The notes: a model not told the origin generated them from the sequence alone. Shown: positions 8,503 through 18,931, numbered from the stretch's first letter. The stretch: DNA of 64,000 nucleotides from Chitinophaga sp. LS1 (GCF_034274695.1 NZ_CP128362.1:4404501-4468500); one strand, 5' to 3'. Program-made: numbers and translations.

Positions 8503-11500
8503 ATGAAATTAATTGCCGACCTACTACTATTGGGTAGAAAAAATTTTCGAACTGTGCTTTATACGCGTCTAAGATCACGACTAACCTTTGTTTTGCTCTT
8601 GTTAGCCGTATTTAGCGCTGCATCCGGACAAAGAAAGAATGAAGTCAGCCTGGATTTTAAAAACGCACCACTTTCCAAAGTATTTAAAGCGATCAAGCAA
8701 CAGACAGGATTTGCATTTGTAAGTGGCGATGTCAGTTTGAGTGGCATCACCGTAAATGTAAAAGTTAATAATGCCGATATAGATCAGGCAATGAACGTAT
8801 GTCTGCGTGGAACGGGTCTCCAATATGAGATCGTCGGAAAGATAATTGTCATCAGGAAAGAGGCACCAACAAATCTGGTTGATAACAGCCCGGGTTTTCC
8901 TGCACGCATTTCGGGAGTCGTCGTTGGTGAAAAAGGGATGGCACTGGCGGGCGCTACGGCAACAGTAAAAGGCACTAAAAACTTCACGATATCCCACGCT
9001 AATGGCTCTTTTACGCTACCAGGTGTAAATGCAGATGCAATCATTGTAATTACTTATCTGGGATATGCAACACAGGAAGTAGCGGTGAAGAACAGGTTTG
9101 ATATTGGGACGGTTGCTTTAAGTCCCAATGTCAGTAAACTGGACGAGATCAATGTGCTTGCCTACGGTCAAAAAACCAGTCAGCGTTTTGACGTTGGATC
9201 CTCTGTTAAAGTAACCAGTGAAATCATCGAAAAACAGCCGGTAGGAAATATTTTACAAGCGCTGGAAGGGAGGGTTGCAGGTTTGGTAATTACCCAGTCA
9301 AGCGGTCTGGTAGGAGCTGACATAAAGGTGCAGATACGTGGACAGAATTCACTGGACCAGAATGCAGACAGAGATAACTATACAAACGTTATCAAAAATG
9401 TGCCGCTTTATATCGTAGACGGTGTACCATTTCCGGCAGCTGCCATTAACCAGCAGGCATCGAGTAATAACGGCAACGGTTATTATAACTACATGACAGG
9501 ACCTAATGGTAACGGTAGTCCCCTGTCTACGCTTAATCCAAATGATATAGAAAGTATTACCGTATTGAAAGATGCCAGTTCAACTGCTATCTATGGATCC
9601 CGTGGAGCCAATGGAGTTATCCTGATCACCACTAAAAAAGGTAAACCCGGGAAAATAGGCATGTCAGTTAGTGGCGGTTCGTCAATCACTTATGTGCCTA
9701 CCAAATTGAAAGTACTGGGATTGTCCGATTACCTGGCCCTCAGGAAAGAAGCATTTGAAAATGACGGAAGAACGATTACTTCCAGCAGTGCGCCAGACCT
9801 GACCTTATGGAGCCAGACAGCATCAACTGATTTTAAAAAGCTATTAATTGGTTCCCCTGCAAAAACTTTTAACGGGAGTGCATCTATTTCCGGCGGTGGG
9901 GGTGGCTTTACCTTCCTGATGTCTGGCAGTTATAGTCGCCAGAACTCGGTGTTTGATGACCATAGATCATCAAACAGTTACAGTACCCATTTTAATTTTG
10001 GTTACAGTACACCCAATCAAAAATTCAGTACCACGCTTTCTGCGGTGGTAGGTTCACTTACCAGTAACCTGGCCAATACAGATTTCTATACCAATGCTTT
10101 TTCCCTTCCTCCTAACTTTCCGTTGTATGATGAAGACGGAAAGCTGTATTCATGGACGAACAGTTATCCTTATGTAACAAACCCTTTATTGAACCTGAAT
10201 GCAAGTTACCAGAACAAGATGATGACTACGAATGCCGTACTGGGTTTAAATTACGCGATATTACCAGGTTTCGATTTCCAAACCAATATTGGTTATAATA
10301 AAACACAATCTACCCAGTCGATGTTAAATCCCAGCACGGCTGTTGCTGCGTCATTACTAACCTACTTCCAACCGAGTGCAAGTTATGCATCTTCCTATTC
10401 ACAAAACCTGAGTGTGGAGCCACAGCTTAATTACCATACTACTATCAGCAAAGGTAGCTTAACAGCATTGGTAGGCGGAACCTTACAAAAGACAGTGAAC
10501 GAACAACCTTATTATATACAGGCAACAGGATTTGCTTCAGACCTTTACCTTTCCAACCTCGCACTGGCAAGCAGCTATGTGATTCATAACGGGTACAATG
10601 CATATAATTACGCATCGTTTTTCAGCAGCATTAATTACCTGTGGGACGGTAAATATGTGTTGCTGGCAAACTACCGCCGGGATGGTTCTTCTAAATTTGG
10701 TCTGAATAATTTATATAGCAATTTCGGTTCCGTGGGATTAGCCTGGATTTTTACTGAAGAGGGTTTTCTGAAAAACAGGCCTGCGTGGATTGACTTTGGT
10801 AAGTTACGTGGCACCTATGGCGTAATAGGGAGTGACGGTATAGAAAACTATGCTTATTTATCTACTTATGGCATTACGTCGAGCAGCTATTATGCCGGCT
10901 CAAACGGTGTATCGCCTGTCAGACTGGCCAACCAGGATTATAAATGGGAAACTACCCGTAAACTTGAATTAGGCCTGGATCTTGGCCTTTTTAAAGATAG
11001 AGTGATCCTAACAACGGCCTTTTACCGGAACAGAACAAATAACCAGTTGCTCAGCTATTCACTGGCAACACAGACCGGTTTTAGCAGCTATGTTGCCAAC
11101 TCTCCAGCCCTTGTACAGAACACAGGGTTTGAATTTACCCTGACCACCAAAAATATCAAATCAGCTCATTTTACCTGGACAACATCCGCCAATCTTTCGA
11201 TTGCGCAAAATAAGCTAATCGCCTTTCCTAACTTAGCCACCTCCTCCTATGCGGGATCTTATGAAATAGGTAAGCCTATTAGCAGCCTCTACCTGTTCCA
11301 TTATACCGGTACCGATGCCAATGGTGCACCTACCTTTACGGATGTAAACAAGGACGGTACCTACACAGTAAATCCTGCCATCAATGGTTTGAAAGGGGAC
11401 ATGCTGTATATGGGAAGTTCTGCAGCAAAGATGTATGGTGGCCTTTCCAATACCTGGAAGTATAAAGCCTTTCAGTTAGACGCATTTTTTCAATTCACTA

Positions 11501-11901
11501 TCGGGGCGGTAGACCAGGGACTGCTGAAATACATGTCTGCACCTCCCGGAGGCTTGAATAACGTACCTACAGCTGTTGTAGATAAAATGCGCGAACTGGG
11601 TCTGTCCAAAATGTTCTCTACTTATTCCTATTCCAATAATTTTAACAGGCTCAAACAATCTGATATCCTGCTGAACAGATTATCGTATGGAAGACTCACC
11701 AATCTGGCATTGTCTTACAGTCTTCCTCAGAGATATGCAAGGGCATTAAGAATGGCAGGTTTGAGTGCAAACCTGCGGGCACAGAACCTGGCAGTGTTTA
11801 CATTATCTGGCAACAAGTACAAGGGTGTGGATCCTGAAACAGGTCCTGTCAATGTACCACCGTTAAAAGTATTTAATGCAGGTTTACAATTTTCATTCTA
11901 A
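8503..11901 (+). CDS. SusC/RagA-type TonB-dependent receptor with STN domain (locus A)
   Basis: Outer-membrane importer, 1132 residues from ATG 8503. An in-frame ATG at 8431 would add 24 residues ahead of the signal peptide and is less likely. Domains in order: signal peptide ending near FSAASGQ; STN secretin/TonB short domain (VSLDFKNAPLSKVFKAIKQQ); CarboxypepD_reg-like domain (ISGVVVGEKGMALAGAT); plug with the SusC signature ESITVLKDASSTAIYGSRGA; 22-strand barrel ending in Phe. The STN domain marks it as a transducer that signals to FecR. SusD follows after 5 bases. The protease cargo of the locus suggests peptide or protein substrates, as in RagA of Porphyromonas; that is inference. Confidence 0.93.
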   Translation: MKLIADLLLLGRKNFRTVLYTRLRSRLTFVLLLLAVFSAASGQRKNEVSLDFKNAPLSKVFKAIKQQTGFAFVSGDVSLSGITVNVKVNNADIDQAMNVCLRGTGLQYEIVGKIIVIRKEAPTNLVDNSPGFPARISGVVVGEKGMALAGATATVKGTKNFTISHANGSFTLPGVNADAIIVITYLGYATQEVAVKNRFDIGTVALSPNVSKLDEINVLAYGQKTSQRFDVGSSVKVTSEIIEKQPVGNILQALEGRVAGLVITQSSGLVGADIKVQIRGQNSLDQNADRDNYTNVIKNVPLYIVDGVPFPAAAINQQASSNNGNGYYNYMTGPNGNGSPLSTLNPNDIESITVLKDASSTAIYGSRGANGVILITTKKGKPGKIGMSVSGGSSITYVPTKLKVLGLSDYLALRKEAFENDGRTITSSSAPDLTLWSQTASTDFKKLLIGSPAKTFNGSASISGGGGGFTFLMSGSYSRQNSVFDDHRSSNSYSTHFNFGYSTPNQKFSTTLSAVVGSLTSNLANTDFYTNAFSLPPNFPLYDEDGKLYSWTNSYPYVTNPLLNLNASYQNKMMTTNAVLGLNYAILPGFDFQTNIGYNKTQSTQSMLNPSTAVAASLLTYFQPSASYASSYSQNLSVEPQLNYHTTISKGSLTALVGGTLQKTVNEQPYYIQATGFASDLYLSNLALASSYVIHNGYNAYNYASFFSSINYLWDGKYVLLANYRRDGSSKFGLNNLYSNFGSVGLAWIFTEEGFLKNRPAWIDFGKLRGTYGVIGSDGIENYAYLSTYGITSSSYYAGSNGVSPVRLANQDYKWETTRKLELGLDLGLFKDRVILTTAFYRNRTNNQLLSYSLATQTGFSSYVANSPALVQNTGFEFTLTTKNIKSAHFTWTTSANLSIAQNKLIAFPNLATSSYAGSYEIGKPISSLYLFHYTGTDANGAPTFTDVNKDGTYTVNPAINGLKGDMLYMGSSAAKMYGGLSNTWKYKAFQLDAFFQFTIGAVDQGLLKYMSAPPGGLNNVPTAVVDKMRELGLSKMFSTYSYSNNFNRLKQSDILLNRLSYGRLTNLALSYSLPQRYARALRMAGLSANLRAQNLAVFTLSGNKYKGVDPETGPVNVPPLKVFNAGLQFSF

Positions 11902-11906
11902 GCGCC

Positions 11907-13358
11907 ATGAAACAGAAAAAATCAACTTCAATATTTTTCTCTCGTAAGAAAATCAGCCAGAACAGTCATCCTATCAAAGGAGCAGTTGCATGCCTGTTAT
12001 TTTTATCAATTCTTTCAACGGGATGCAAAAAACTCGTAGAGGTGACTGCACCGAAAACAGAAGTGCTTAGCACGGATGTGTTTAGTACCGATGCCAGTGC
12101 GCAATCAGTATTGACCGGGACTTATGCCAACATGATCAATCTACAGGCATTCCCAAATATTGGTTATTACAGTAGTCTTTCTGCCGATGAGATGGACCCA
12201 ACCAATACCTCTTATTTATATCTGAATTTTGCAAATAATACTTTAACACCTTCGGATTATAATATTCCGGGGTTGTGGACTGGATTTTACCAAACCATTT
12301 TTCAGGCTAACAGTATTATTGAAGGGGTAAAAGCCTCCACTGGTATGAGTGACTCAATCAAAGCCCGTCTGACCGGCGAGGCAAAGTTCCTGCGGGCGCT
12401 GAGCCACTTTTATCTCGTTGGCTTTTTTGGGGATGTGCCGTTGATTACTTCTACTGATGTGAAAGTAAATGCAACAATGGCACGTACGGCTACAAGTGAT
12501 GTTTATGAACAGATCATAGCCGATGTGCAGGAAGCGGAAAATACCCTGCCTGAAGACTATTCATATTATAGCGATGAGCGTGACCGTCCCAACAAATACG
12601 CTGCAGCAGCTTTCCTGGCCAGGGTGTATTTATATACCGGTGATTATACAAATGCGGAAAAACAGGCTTCAATAGTCCTTGATAATAGTTTATACACTTT
12701 GTTGCAGGGAGATGATATCAGCAATATCTTTTTAAAGAATAGTGCTGAGAGCATATTTGCGCTCAATCCTGCTACATCCGCAGGGAAAGTGGTATTTCCT
12801 GATGCATACTATTACGGAAACGGACTTCAGTATGGTTCGCTATATGGTTCCAGCTATGTACTTACTGACAGTCTTTCAAAGGCATTTGAAACCGGAGACC
12901 TTCGGTATTCCAATTGGATAGGTTCTTTTGACTACAACAGTACAACTTATTATTACAGTAAGAAGTATAGAGATTACGATTATTCGCAGCAACCAACTGA
13001 ATATAGTATCCTGTTCCGTTTGAGTGAACAATACCTGATCAGGGCAGAAGCGCGTGCAAACCTGAACGATCTTAGCGGGGCAGCAACAGATCTCAACGTA
13101 ATAAGAAACAGGGCCGGCTTAGGCAATACTACAGCCAGTTCACAAACAGAACTTCTGAGTGCGATAATGAAGGAACGTCGTGTAGAATTATTTCTGGAGT
13201 ATGGCAATCGCTGGCTGGATCTCAAAAGAACAGGACTAGCCAACACTGTAATGTCTGTGGTAAAACCTGCTACCTGGACATCGGACGATGTGCTGTACCC
13301 GATTCCTGCCAGTGAAATTAAAAGCAATCCTGCTTTAACGCAGAATAGCGGGTATTGA
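11907..13358 (+). CDS. SusD/RagB-family lipoprotein (locus A)
   Basis: Surface lipoprotein of 483 residues that acts as the lid of the SusC importer. The signal peptide is long (39 residues) with lipobox LSTGC and acylated Cys40. The N-terminal TPR-like part contains KFLRALSHFYLVGFFGDVP, and the RagB/SusD C-terminal region contains LSEQYLIRAEARA and ERRVELFLEYGNRWLDLKR. It begins 5 bases after the susC stop, so the two are co-translated. A strong hairpin separates it from the protease genes downstream. Confidence 0.92.
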   Translation: MKQKKSTSIFFSRKKISQNSHPIKGAVACLLFLSILSTGCKKLVEVTAPKTEVLSTDVFSTDASAQSVLTGTYANMINLQAFPNIGYYSSLSADEMDPTNTSYLYLNFANNTLTPSDYNIPGLWTGFYQTIFQANSIIEGVKASTGMSDSIKARLTGEAKFLRALSHFYLVGFFGDVPLITSTDVKVNATMARTATSDVYEQIIADVQEAENTLPEDYSYYSDERDRPNKYAAAAFLARVYLYTGDYTNAEKQASIVLDNSLYTLLQGDDISNIFLKNSAESIFALNPATSAGKVVFPDAYYYGNGLQYGSLYGSSYVLTDSLSKAFETGDLRYSNWIGSFDYNSTTYYYSKKYRDYDYSQQPTEYSILFRLSEQYLIRAEARANLNDLSGAATDLNVIRNRAGLGNTTASSQTELLSAIMKERRVELFLEYGNRWLDLKRTGLANTVMSVVKPATWTSDDVLYPIPASEIKSNPALTQNSGY

Positions 13359-13375
13359 TATTACCCTCAGATCAT

Positions 13376-13420
13376 CATTCCTGTTATTCTACACGCATCT
13401 ACAGTAGAATAACAGGAATG
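13376..13420 (+). terminator. 17-bp intercistronic hairpin between susD and the protease genes
   Basis: A perfect 17-bp inverted repeat (13376-13392 and 13404-13420, arm CATTCCTGTTATTCTAC) has an 11-base loop and is followed only by TTTGA. The U-tract is short, so it is likely a partial terminator or an mRNA-stabilising stem that sets the ratio of SusCD to proteases. Confidence 0.65.
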
Positions 13421-13473
13421 TTTGACCTTATATTCAGCCGTATTTCAGCCAATTATAAGAAGGAAAGCCAGCT

Positions 13474-16131
13474 ATGAAAAATACACCTCGCGTGTATACC
13501 AATTCTAATAATTCAATTATCATGTTTATAAAAAGAAAATATCCATTTCTATCCATAATTACAGTAAGTGTGGTTATGGGATGCCTGGCAGCAGGCATCA
13601 TGCCAGCAAATGCACAGAGAAAGAAAACGGCTGATAAAAAGGCAGCGACTACAGCGAAAGATCAGACTTTACCTAAAGCAGATTCAGTAGCCAGAACGGG
13701 AAATGTGCAGCCATTTGACAAAGTGATTCCTGCAGATGCGCAGGTATTCAAAGGGTTATTTACTGTTTATAAGACAAAAGATAAATACTATTTCGAAATT
13801 CCTGATTCTCTTATTGGTAGGGATTTTCAAATTATTAGCAGACTTGAGAAAGCTCCTGCAATGCTGATAAGAGGTAAGGATTCATATGCCGGTGCTGATT
13901 TAGGAAGTGCTCAGATTAGTTTTGCAAAGGCGCCGGGAAACCGACTTTTCATAACCCAGCCAATATATAATGAGGCCGCCTATGATACCTCTAATGCCGG
14001 TCTGAAGAAGGCATTGTCAGAAAATGCCCTTCAGCCGGTTTTGTATGTTATGGACATAAAAGCCTACGGTAAGGATTCTGCTATGGTAATCGATATGACA
14101 GATTACTTGAATGGAGACTATGGCATCTTCACCGGCGAAATCAAAAAGTTACTCAATGCACAATCATTACAAAACGACCGATCCTATGTTGATGCAGTGC
14201 ATGCTTATCCTATGAATGTTTCGGTAAGTGCTGTGAAGACATATTCGACACAGAATAACAGGTCGCTGACTACGTTGGTAAATATGTCGTTCACTGTGTT
14301 ACCTAAAATACCGATGCTCCGCAGGTATAATGATGAACGGGTAGGATATAAAAGCTATAACCTGACCGATTTCGACCTTGATCTGCAAAGGGGGAAAACA
14401 GTAGGGATTATTAACCGCTGGAGGATGGAACCAAAGGTGGCAGATATGCAGGCCTATATGAGCGGGAAACTGGTAAAACCTGCACAACCTATAGTATTTT
14501 ACATTGATCCTGCTACACCCGGGAAATGGGTACCATATCTGATAAAGGCTGTTAACGACTGGCAAAAAGCATTTGAGCATGCCGGTTTTAAGGATGCTAT
14601 ATATGCATTGGAAGCACCAGGGAACGACAGTACCTGGGATAGCGATGATAACCGGTTCAACACCATTACTTACACACCATCTATAGGCAGTTCAATTTCC
14701 TCAAATATTGTAACAGATTCGAGGAGCGGAGAAATAATTCATGCAACTATTCACATCGAGCACAACGTACTGGTTAACCTGTATTACTCTTATATCGCTT
14801 ATGCAGGTGCAATTGATACTGGTGCAAGGAAACCAATCTTTGATGATCAGCTGATGGGCGAACTTCTGCAACGTGCAGTATCTATCCAGGTAGGTTCATC
14901 TCTTGGTCTGTTACCAAATGCAGCAGGGTCTTCTACTGTGCCGGTAGACAGTCTGCGAAATATGCATTGGCTGGAAAACCATGGAATCAGTACAACTATC
15001 ATGGAAGATGATGTATATAATTTCGTGGCACAGCCATCAGATCATATTTCAAGGAAGGGAATAATGCCACAACTGGGAGAATATGATAAATGGGCGATCT
15101 ATTATGGTTACCACTATTTCCCCGGTATAGCAGGTACAGAGGCAGAACGTAAACTGGTATTGAAAATGGTTGAGGACAGTTTAAAGGCTAACCCCAGATT
15201 GGTTTATGGTGCTTTAAATAACGAAAAGGTAGTGGATCCCAGGGCACAGTTGTATGACCTGGGCAATAATGCTGTAGCTGCAGGTGCATTAGGTATTCAG
15301 AATCTGAAGAGAATGATACCAGAAATTCCGCGTTGGACAGAACTTCCAGGGGAGGTGTACAGCTCTAATGGAAATAGTAGGTTAGGTGGGGTGGAATATT
15401 CTATTGTAGAACTGTTTACGAGGTACCTTAAAAATGTAGCCAATATTTTCGGCACATATTACTATTCACCACAGGGTGCCGGTTCCGATCAGAAAGTATA
15501 CCAGGGTGTACCTGTCTCCCAACAAAAAGGCGCCATGGCGTTTCTGCGTTCTAATGTGTTTGATAAGGAACCGGACTGGTTGATGACGAAGAAAATTGAG
15601 GATAAGATCACGGCACCTCCATATAAGAATATTATTTACCAACCTGGAATTTCCCTGCTTGACAACTCCATGCTAAGTATGGACCAGTTGAATAAAGTGA
15701 ATTTGATGAGTGAACGTTTCGGCCCCTCAGGTGCTTATAGCCTGGTCGCTTACCTAAGTGACCTCGATCAGGCTATCTGGTCTGAACTGGGTACTGCTAA
15801 AATTGTAAGCAGTTATCACCGCAGCCTTCAGCAAACCTATATCAATAGTATGGAGAAAGTAATCAATAGTCCACGTGAAAGGGAGACAATGAATACGATC
15901 GTCCTTGTCAGAGGTCATTTGATTGACCTGAAAAAGCAGGTTACTACTACAGCCAGCCTGAGTCAGGATCTTAAAACAAAAGAACATTATAAAGATATTA
16001 TTGCGAAACTGGATAACCTTACAGATCCTAAAAGACAAGCACCTGCGCTGCCTGGTCTGCCAGGGAAAAATCATGGTATCGGCATTAATAAGGAACTCAA
16101 TGGTGATGATAATAGCGAGCTAACTTATTAA
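13474..16131 (+). CDS. DUF5117/DUF5118-family metalloprotease homologue lacking the zinc site (locus A)
   Basis: Secreted protein of 885 residues, related along its length to the neighbouring zinc protease at 16153. A DUF5118-like segment (about 79-120; PFDKVIPADA) and a DUF5117 region (about 125-330) precede the gluzincin/metzincin-like domain (about 385-720). Where the active paralogue reads HEIGHTLGLKH, this protein reads IQVGSSLGLLP (471-481): all three His ligands and the catalytic Glu are gone, though the GxxLGL framework and the Met-turn region (TIMEDD...FVAQPSDH) remain. It is not truncated or frameshifted, so it is probably a maintained pseudoenzyme. A second ATG at 13522 places the signal peptide (MFIKRKYPFLS) at the very N-terminus and may be the true start. 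Confidence 0.85.
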   Translation: MKNTPRVYTNSNNSIIMFIKRKYPFLSIITVSVVMGCLAAGIMPANAQRKKTADKKAATTAKDQTLPKADSVARTGNVQPFDKVIPADAQVFKGLFTVYKTKDKYYFEIPDSLIGRDFQIISRLEKAPAMLIRGKDSYAGADLGSAQISFAKAPGNRLFITQPIYNEAAYDTSNAGLKKALSENALQPVLYVMDIKAYGKDSAMVIDMTDYLNGDYGIFTGEIKKLLNAQSLQNDRSYVDAVHAYPMNVSVSAVKTYSTQNNRSLTTLVNMSFTVLPKIPMLRRYNDERVGYKSYNLTDFDLDLQRGKTVGIINRWRMEPKVADMQAYMSGKLVKPAQPIVFYIDPATPGKWVPYLIKAVNDWQKAFEHAGFKDAIYALEAPGNDSTWDSDDNRFNTITYTPSIGSSISSNIVTDSRSGEIIHATIHIEHNVLVNLYYSYIAYAGAIDTGARKPIFDDQLMGELLQRAVSIQVGSSLGLLPNAAGSSTVPVDSLRNMHWLENHGISTTIMEDDVYNFVAQPSDHISRKGIMPQLGEYDKWAIYYGYHYFPGIAGTEAERKLVLKMVEDSLKANPRLVYGALNNEKVVDPRAQLYDLGNNAVAAGALGIQNLKRMIPEIPRWTELPGEVYSSNGNSRLGGVEYSIVELFTRYLKNVANIFGTYYYSPQGAGSDQKVYQGVPVSQQKGAMAFLRSNVFDKEPDWLMTKKIEDKITAPPYKNIIYQPGISLLDNSMLSMDQLNKVNLMSERFGPSGAYSLVAYLSDLDQAIWSELGTAKIVSSYHRSLQQTYINSMEKVINSPRERETMNTIVLVRGHLIDLKKQVTTTASLSQDLKTKEHYKDIIAKLDNLTDPKRQAPALPGLPGKNHGIGINKELNGDDNSELTY

Positions 16132-16152
16132 TCTATTTTAAATTATTCAAAG

Positions 16153-18600
16153 ATGCTTGATAAAAGAATATTTCCCCTGCTTTTGATGCTGATTGCGTTT
16201 CCTATAGCGGGTTGGGCACAGGGAGGAATAATAGGAGGAGCTGCTTCAATGCCAGCTAAAGAAATCGTTCCGTTCGATAAATTAATAACACCGGATGCTA
16301 AAATCAGTCATGGTGTGTTTAACATATACCACATAAAGGAAAAATATTACCTGGAAATCCATGACTCACTTTTAAACAGGCAATTTCATCTTGTCAACCG
16401 TATCCTGCAGGCCTCTGCAGCAGTGGACAAAATAAAGGAGGGCTATGCCGGTGATGAGATGGGTAGTACTCCCGTTGTCTTTTTAAAAGGTCGTGATAAT
16501 AAAATATACCTGAGCAGTTCATTTTCTTTTGACCGATCAATGGATACCACGGTAAACGGCATGGCCAATGTACTGAACAAGAATAGCATTTCGAGTTTTG
16601 ACTTTGCATTTGCTATTTGTGCCTATGGACGGGATAACAAATCGTCTATTATCGATGTAACCGATTTATTTTCCAGCAATAGTCCTTTGCTGGTAGGTCG
16701 TTTAGATTCAACTCCATTCCAGTCTGACAAGTCTTACATTGAAAGAATCCGGTCATTCCCAACGAACCTGGAAATTCAAACGATAAAGACTTATGGCACA
16801 GGAAAAGGGGATAGCACAGCTACATTACGACTTAATACTTCTATTTTATTACTGCCGGCCATTCCAATGAAAGAGCGGTATTTTGATCAGAGGGTGGGTT
16901 ACTTTACACCTTTCAACTATGATTACGACAAAGATCCACAGCAGGCTAAGATGGTATTGAAAATCGATCGCTGGCGGTTGGAGCCTAAACCTGAGGATGT
17001 AGAGAAATATATGCGCGGAGAGTTGGTGGAACCGGCAAAGCCTATTGTATTTTACATTGATCCGGCTACGCCAAAAGTCTGGGTACCCTACCTGATCCAG
17101 GGGGTTAACGACTGGCAGGTAGCTTTTGAAAGAGCGGGTTTTAAAAATGCCATCATAGCTAAAGAAGTACCGGCTGATGATACTGCCTGGAGTATGGATG
17201 ATGCACGATATAGTGTAATCGTATATAAACCATCATTACTGGCAAATGCACAGGGGCCTACCGTCAATGATTATCGTAGTGGTGAAATCATTGAATCGCA
17301 TGTAGGCTGGTATCATAACGTGATGACATTGTTACATAGCTGGTATATGATCCAGGCCGGTGCCAATGATCCGAGAGGACGCCATCAGCAATTTAGCAAT
17401 GAGCTCATGGGGCAATTGATCCGCTTTGTTTCTTCCCATGAAATCGGTCATACCCTTGGTCTTAAGCATAATTTTGGTTCGTCATCAATTGTGCCGGTAG
17501 ATAGTCTTCGTAACAAAAAATGGGTGGAGACACATGGTCATACTCCATCCATTATGGACTACGCACGCTTTAATTATGTAGCACAACCAGAAGATAGTAT
17601 TTCTGATAAAGGTATATTCCCCCGGGTAGGCGATTACGATAAATGGGCAATTGAATGGGGATATAGGGCGTTTCCGCAGGTGGCGGATGCACGGGCAGAA
17701 GCAAAGATATTGTTCCAGATGACAACGGACAGTCTGCGTAACAATAAACGGTTGTATTATGGAGAACAGGCAATATTTGGGTTGATTGATTCCAGGTGTC
17801 AGAATGAGGACCTGAGTGAGGACGTGATGAAGGCCAATGATTATGGAATAAGAAACCTGAAACGGGTGATCACACAACTGCGTGATTGGACAAGTATGCC
17901 AGACGATAAATTTGGCAAAATATCCGGCAACGGCCTGCGTAGGGAGTACTCGGCTTTATTATCACAATTTGCTCAATACCAGACTCATGTCATCAATACA
18001 ATTGGACTTGGATTTTATGAAAATGTGACGGCGACAGACACTACGCCTGTTTTTAGATTAATCCCTAAAGCAAAACAACAGGCCGCAGTTGCCTTTTTAA
18101 ACACACAGATCCTGGCCACCGAACCGGAATGGCTCACACCTGATTATATTATAGACATGGTCTGGCCACCGGATGTAGGGGTACTCACACAGGCTGTAGC
18201 TAATGATGTATTACACCAACTGCTGGTACCTCAGAAACTGATAAATCTGGATAATGCAGAGGCCATGTATGGAGAGAAAACTTATACCCTGCATGATTTC
18301 TTAGCAGATATGAATAAGGGTATATGGAACGACCTGTCTGGTGCGCAAGCCGTAAGTAGTTATCACCGTTTCCTGCAGCAGAATTATATCAGCGCTATGC
18401 TGACGATGATAAAGGATGTGAAAAATGGCGCTGTTTCAGCCACCATTAGAGGGCACATTCAGGGAATAGAAGGGAAGATCCGAAGAATATTACCTATGGT
18501 TAGAGATGAGGAAACCATTTACCATTATAACGACATTTTGTTGCAAATGGAAGCCTTTAAAAACCCCGCTTCCTTAGCATTGGGAATTAATAAGAGGTGA
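16153..18600 (+). CDS. DUF5117/DUF5118-family zinc-dependent metalloprotease, active site intact (locus A)
   Basis: Secreted zinc protease of 815 residues with a signal peptide ending near GWAQ. The order is DUF5118 (about 38-80; PFDKLITPDA), DUF5117 (about 85-270), then the catalytic domain. The catalytic site is HEIGHTLGLKH (429-439), with His429, His433 and His439 as zinc ligands, Glu430 as base, and a downstream Met-turn SIMDYARFNYVAQPED. The family is predicted to be peptidases; no substrate is known to me. It starts 21 bases after the inactive paralogue and is the last gene of locus A. It is followed by a bidirectional terminator near 18760. Confidence 0.9.
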   Translation: MLDKRIFPLLLMLIAFPIAGWAQGGIIGGAASMPAKEIVPFDKLITPDAKISHGVFNIYHIKEKYYLEIHDSLLNRQFHLVNRILQASAAVDKIKEGYAGDEMGSTPVVFLKGRDNKIYLSSSFSFDRSMDTTVNGMANVLNKNSISSFDFAFAICAYGRDNKSSIIDVTDLFSSNSPLLVGRLDSTPFQSDKSYIERIRSFPTNLEIQTIKTYGTGKGDSTATLRLNTSILLLPAIPMKERYFDQRVGYFTPFNYDYDKDPQQAKMVLKIDRWRLEPKPEDVEKYMRGELVEPAKPIVFYIDPATPKVWVPYLIQGVNDWQVAFERAGFKNAIIAKEVPADDTAWSMDDARYSVIVYKPSLLANAQGPTVNDYRSGEIIESHVGWYHNVMTLLHSWYMIQAGANDPRGRHQQFSNELMGQLIRFVSSHEIGHTLGLKHNFGSSSIVPVDSLRNKKWVETHGHTPSIMDYARFNYVAQPEDSISDKGIFPRVGDYDKWAIEWGYRAFPQVADARAEAKILFQMTTDSLRNNKRLYYGEQAIFGLIDSRCQNEDLSEDVMKANDYGIRNLKRVITQLRDWTSMPDDKFGKISGNGLRREYSALLSQFAQYQTHVINTIGLGFYENVTATDTTPVFRLIPKAKQQAAVAFLNTQILATEPEWLTPDYIIDMVWPPDVGVLTQAVANDVLHQLLVPQKLINLDNAEAMYGEKTYTLHDFLADMNKGIWNDLSGAQAVSSYHRFLQQNYISAMLTMIKDVKNGAVSATIRGHIQGIEGKIRRILPMVRDEETIYHYNDILLQMEAFKNPASLALGINKR

Positions 18601-18759
18601 ATATAGTAAAATGCGCAAAGCGCGCAGGATTCTTTTTATTAAAGCGGTAGGTAAAAGCAGGGAATTAATTACCCGTCCAGTCATGGTCTTTCTTCCGTCT
18701 GGTATTGGTCTTTCTGCAGGTTGGTGGAGAATATAGTTTTAAATAATTCTATAAAAGAA

Positions 18760-18796
18760 AAAAGCAGGCTCTAATTATGAAGAGCCTGCTTTTTAT
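18760..18796. terminator. bidirectional terminator after locus A
   Basis: The stem AGCAGGCTCT...AGAGCCTGCT with flanking A-run and T-run works on both strands. On the plus strand it ends the metalloprotease transcript. Confidence 0.8.
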
Positions 18797-18813
18797 TACT
18801 ACAGATAACGAAA

Positions 18814-18896
18814 TTAAAATCGAATATTCGCCTCTTTTAAAGGATTGGCCTGTTTGTCTGAATGGAAATTGGCGCCAATAATAGTTTGCCCAGCGT
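18814..18896 (-). pseudogene. 3' fragment of the lipoprotein gene found whole at 40241
   Basis: The last 27 codons and stop of the 159-residue lipoprotein at 40241-40720 (ending ANPLKEANIRF) are present here with almost no change. At 18897 the similarity stops abruptly and unrelated sequence leading into an ATPase fragment begins. Confidence 0.8.
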
Positions 18897-18931
18897 GCCT
18901 ATCTACCTTCTTAAGAGTCATAAAATCATAA

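Larger units (their letters stand above)
18712..18896. repeat. dispersed repeat, copy 1 (gene 3' end plus terminator)
   Basis: These 185 bases are nearly identical to 40140-40323. The segment begins TTCTGCAGGTTGG, contains a bidirectional terminator and ends inside a lipoprotein coding region that is whole only in the second copy. The hairpin at 18763-18790 is exactly the reverse complement of that in copy 2, while the sequence on both sides is in the same orientation. Confidence 0.9.
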
